Of a stretch of DNA of 64,000 bases, positions 62,627-64,000 are shown piece after piece. The notes beneath the pieces are model-generated. The model was not told where the DNA came from. It searched no databases and worked only from the letters and a program-made list of their open reading frames with translations. Made by a program: the position numbers and the translations under genes. Origin of the DNA: Selaginella moellendorffii (taxonomy: Eukaryota > Streptophyta > Lycopodiopsida > Selaginellales > Selaginellaceae); the NCBI RefSeq assembly GCF_000143415.4, contig NW_003314261.1:3898880-3962879 (forward strand), written 5' to 3'. Position 1 is the first letter of the stretch. Each line of letters begins with the position of its first letter.

Positions 62627-64000
62627 AAAACCATGAAATGAACTCATATCGGTACACAACCTCCTCATAGACTAAATTATAGTACAAGTACCAACATCTC
62701 AACCTCAAACAATTAAGTTGGACATCACTATCCTCAGCCAAGGCGCAGGGCTACCAAGACTAAGTTAAGATCAATGAGAGCTCACTACTCTCATAGAGTT
62801 TAATGAAATGCAAGGTGCAACTTGCCACCGAGCATAACGCTACAGAAGAAAGGCACAAGGGTCACCTTTTTTAGAAAAGTGCAACGGCCACTTTTCTACA
62901 CCAACTCTAGACTCTATTCAACTCAATTGCATTAGCCCCAAAAGTCAACATCCCTTCTGGGCTTCATCATACAAATTACTTACTAAAGTTTAAGCCAACC
63001 AAAGTCAACTCCAACCCCTTCACTAGTTTGTATTGGCTTATGCAAATGGAATGGTTTTCGAGCAAAGTGACTAATAGATCAGCTATTGGAAAAGTTTAAG
63101 AAAATTCGTGGAAAATTTTCCATCCTAGAGAAAGAATGACTCTCAGTCCAAGAATACAAACTTTCAAGACTCAACCAACTTCCTCCTACCTACAACTTCA
63201 CATAAGTTCACTTCAACACCAATTCTCATGACCCATAGTATGCTTAAGCTTCAAACATCTTTGCCCATACTTTCGACATCCAACATCGACATCCGCAAAA
63301 ATGCAAAATGAATATCCAAAGCTTGATCACGAAGACCACATCTTCGGATATCCACATTTGCACTAACACTCTTCTTCAACCACCTTCAAGATCCAATGTG
63401 AAGCCAAAACACTAACAAGAAAAATGACATAGAAATCAAGCTTTAAGGAAAAAATTCCTCATCAGCCACTTCCACTAACACAAGTGCTAGCAATGTCAAT
63501 GCCTCAACTACACACCTTCTCCATCCAACAATCTACTCCAAGTGCTAACAAATCAACCGATGAGCTATAGCAAATGAATGCTACAACCTTTTTCCAACAC
63601 CTTATGAGCAAACTTTAAAAAACAAGGTACCAATTTAAGCTTAGCATAATGGACCACCATTGAGAATCTAGTCAAAGCTATTACAATACTACTATATGTA
63701 AGTAGACTAGCTTCTCCATCAACTACTTTGGTGTTGATCATCATTTACCCAAGCAACTTCATAAACACATTGCTCATTATCGTATGGATATGATATAAAT
63801 ATCACAATGAATTGATCATCAATTGAGCAATAGCATAAGCAACACCCATGTCATTATTTCAAAGGTTTTTGTGAATATCAAGTGCTAACTCAATTCGACA
63901 AAATGCAACATAAATGCCACACTCCATCAATAGAGATTTACAACATCTAACACCACTAACTTTTGTTCACAACACGGATAAACTCATGCTACTCTTTTTC
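62627..64000. repeat. Large inverted repeat, right arm (runs off the window)
   Basis: Reverse-complementary to 62068-61712 and then 56825-56155, with an extra ~300 bp at about 62985-63285. Similarity continues to the last base of the window. No gene is seen inside the arm. Spacer between arms is about 560 bp. Confidence 0.85.
63748..63822. repeat. 75-bp direct repeat, copy 2 (right arm)
   Basis: Second copy of 62362-62436 in the same orientation, here in its expected place in the right arm; the left arm holds its diverged inverted partner near 56340-56410. Confidence 0.9.

Noticed and set aside
1-64000. tRNA genes, known microRNAs, CRISPR arrays
   Set aside because: By-eye reading found no complete cloverleaf, no familiar plant miRNA sequence and no spacer-repeat array; a covariance-model scan was not possible here.

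Overview
The window is plant nuclear DNA, most likely from a lycophyte close to Selaginella. The evidence is plant-specific families (AP2-B3 RAV factor, FRIGIDA-like, PPR-SMR, BASS1, RMR), very small introns (about 40-70 nt), intergenic gaps often of 70-250 bp, and two genes whose relatives belong to cilia or flagella (UPF0193/C22orf23-like and CCDC146-like), which flowering plants lack but plants with swimming sperm keep. The genus is an inference; no marker sequence proves it.

Layout. 1-4.6 kb: 3' part of a TrhO-like rhodanese, an AT-rich secreted bulb-type lectin, a PPR-SMR gene and a 73-residue gene of a small plant family. 4.6-13.6 kb: AT-rich repeat block with a decayed gag, 5S-rRNA-derived short repeats, a ~312-bp satellite array and a solo LTR. 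13.8-41.9 kb: dense gene island with RMR (PA-TM-RING), UPF0193, DPY-30, PPT1, AP-3 delta, RAV, enhancer of polycomb, OTU protease, PDK1, CCDC146, an unknown EF-hand protein, two very small genes, BASS1, a PLS-type PPR and DIM2/TXNL4B. 42.8-48.4 kb: ERI1-like exonuclease, FRIGIDA-like and BCAT. 48.4-64 kb: repeat desert with a lectin-like pseudogene cut by a 100-N gap, a decayed but structurally complete 4.9-kb Ty3 retrotransposon, and a kilobase-scale inverted repeat into which that element inserted.

How it fits together. The genes are ordinary housekeeping and regulatory functions: chromatin (DPY-30, EPL), RNA (ERI1, DIM2, PPRs), membrane traffic (AP-3, RMR), lysosomal depalmitoylation (PPT1), signalling (PDK1), ubiquitin (OTU, RMR) and metabolism (BCAT, BASS1). 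The clearest theme is sperm motility: a UPF0193 gene shares a 252-bp divergent promoter with DPY-30, and a CCDC146 gene with the family's diagnostic C-terminus lies about 15 kb away beside an unrecognised EF-hand gene. The repeat blocks hold the least described structures: transition-only decay of the Ty3 element, a matching solo LTR 44 kb away, 5S-derived repeats, the satellite and the large palindrome.
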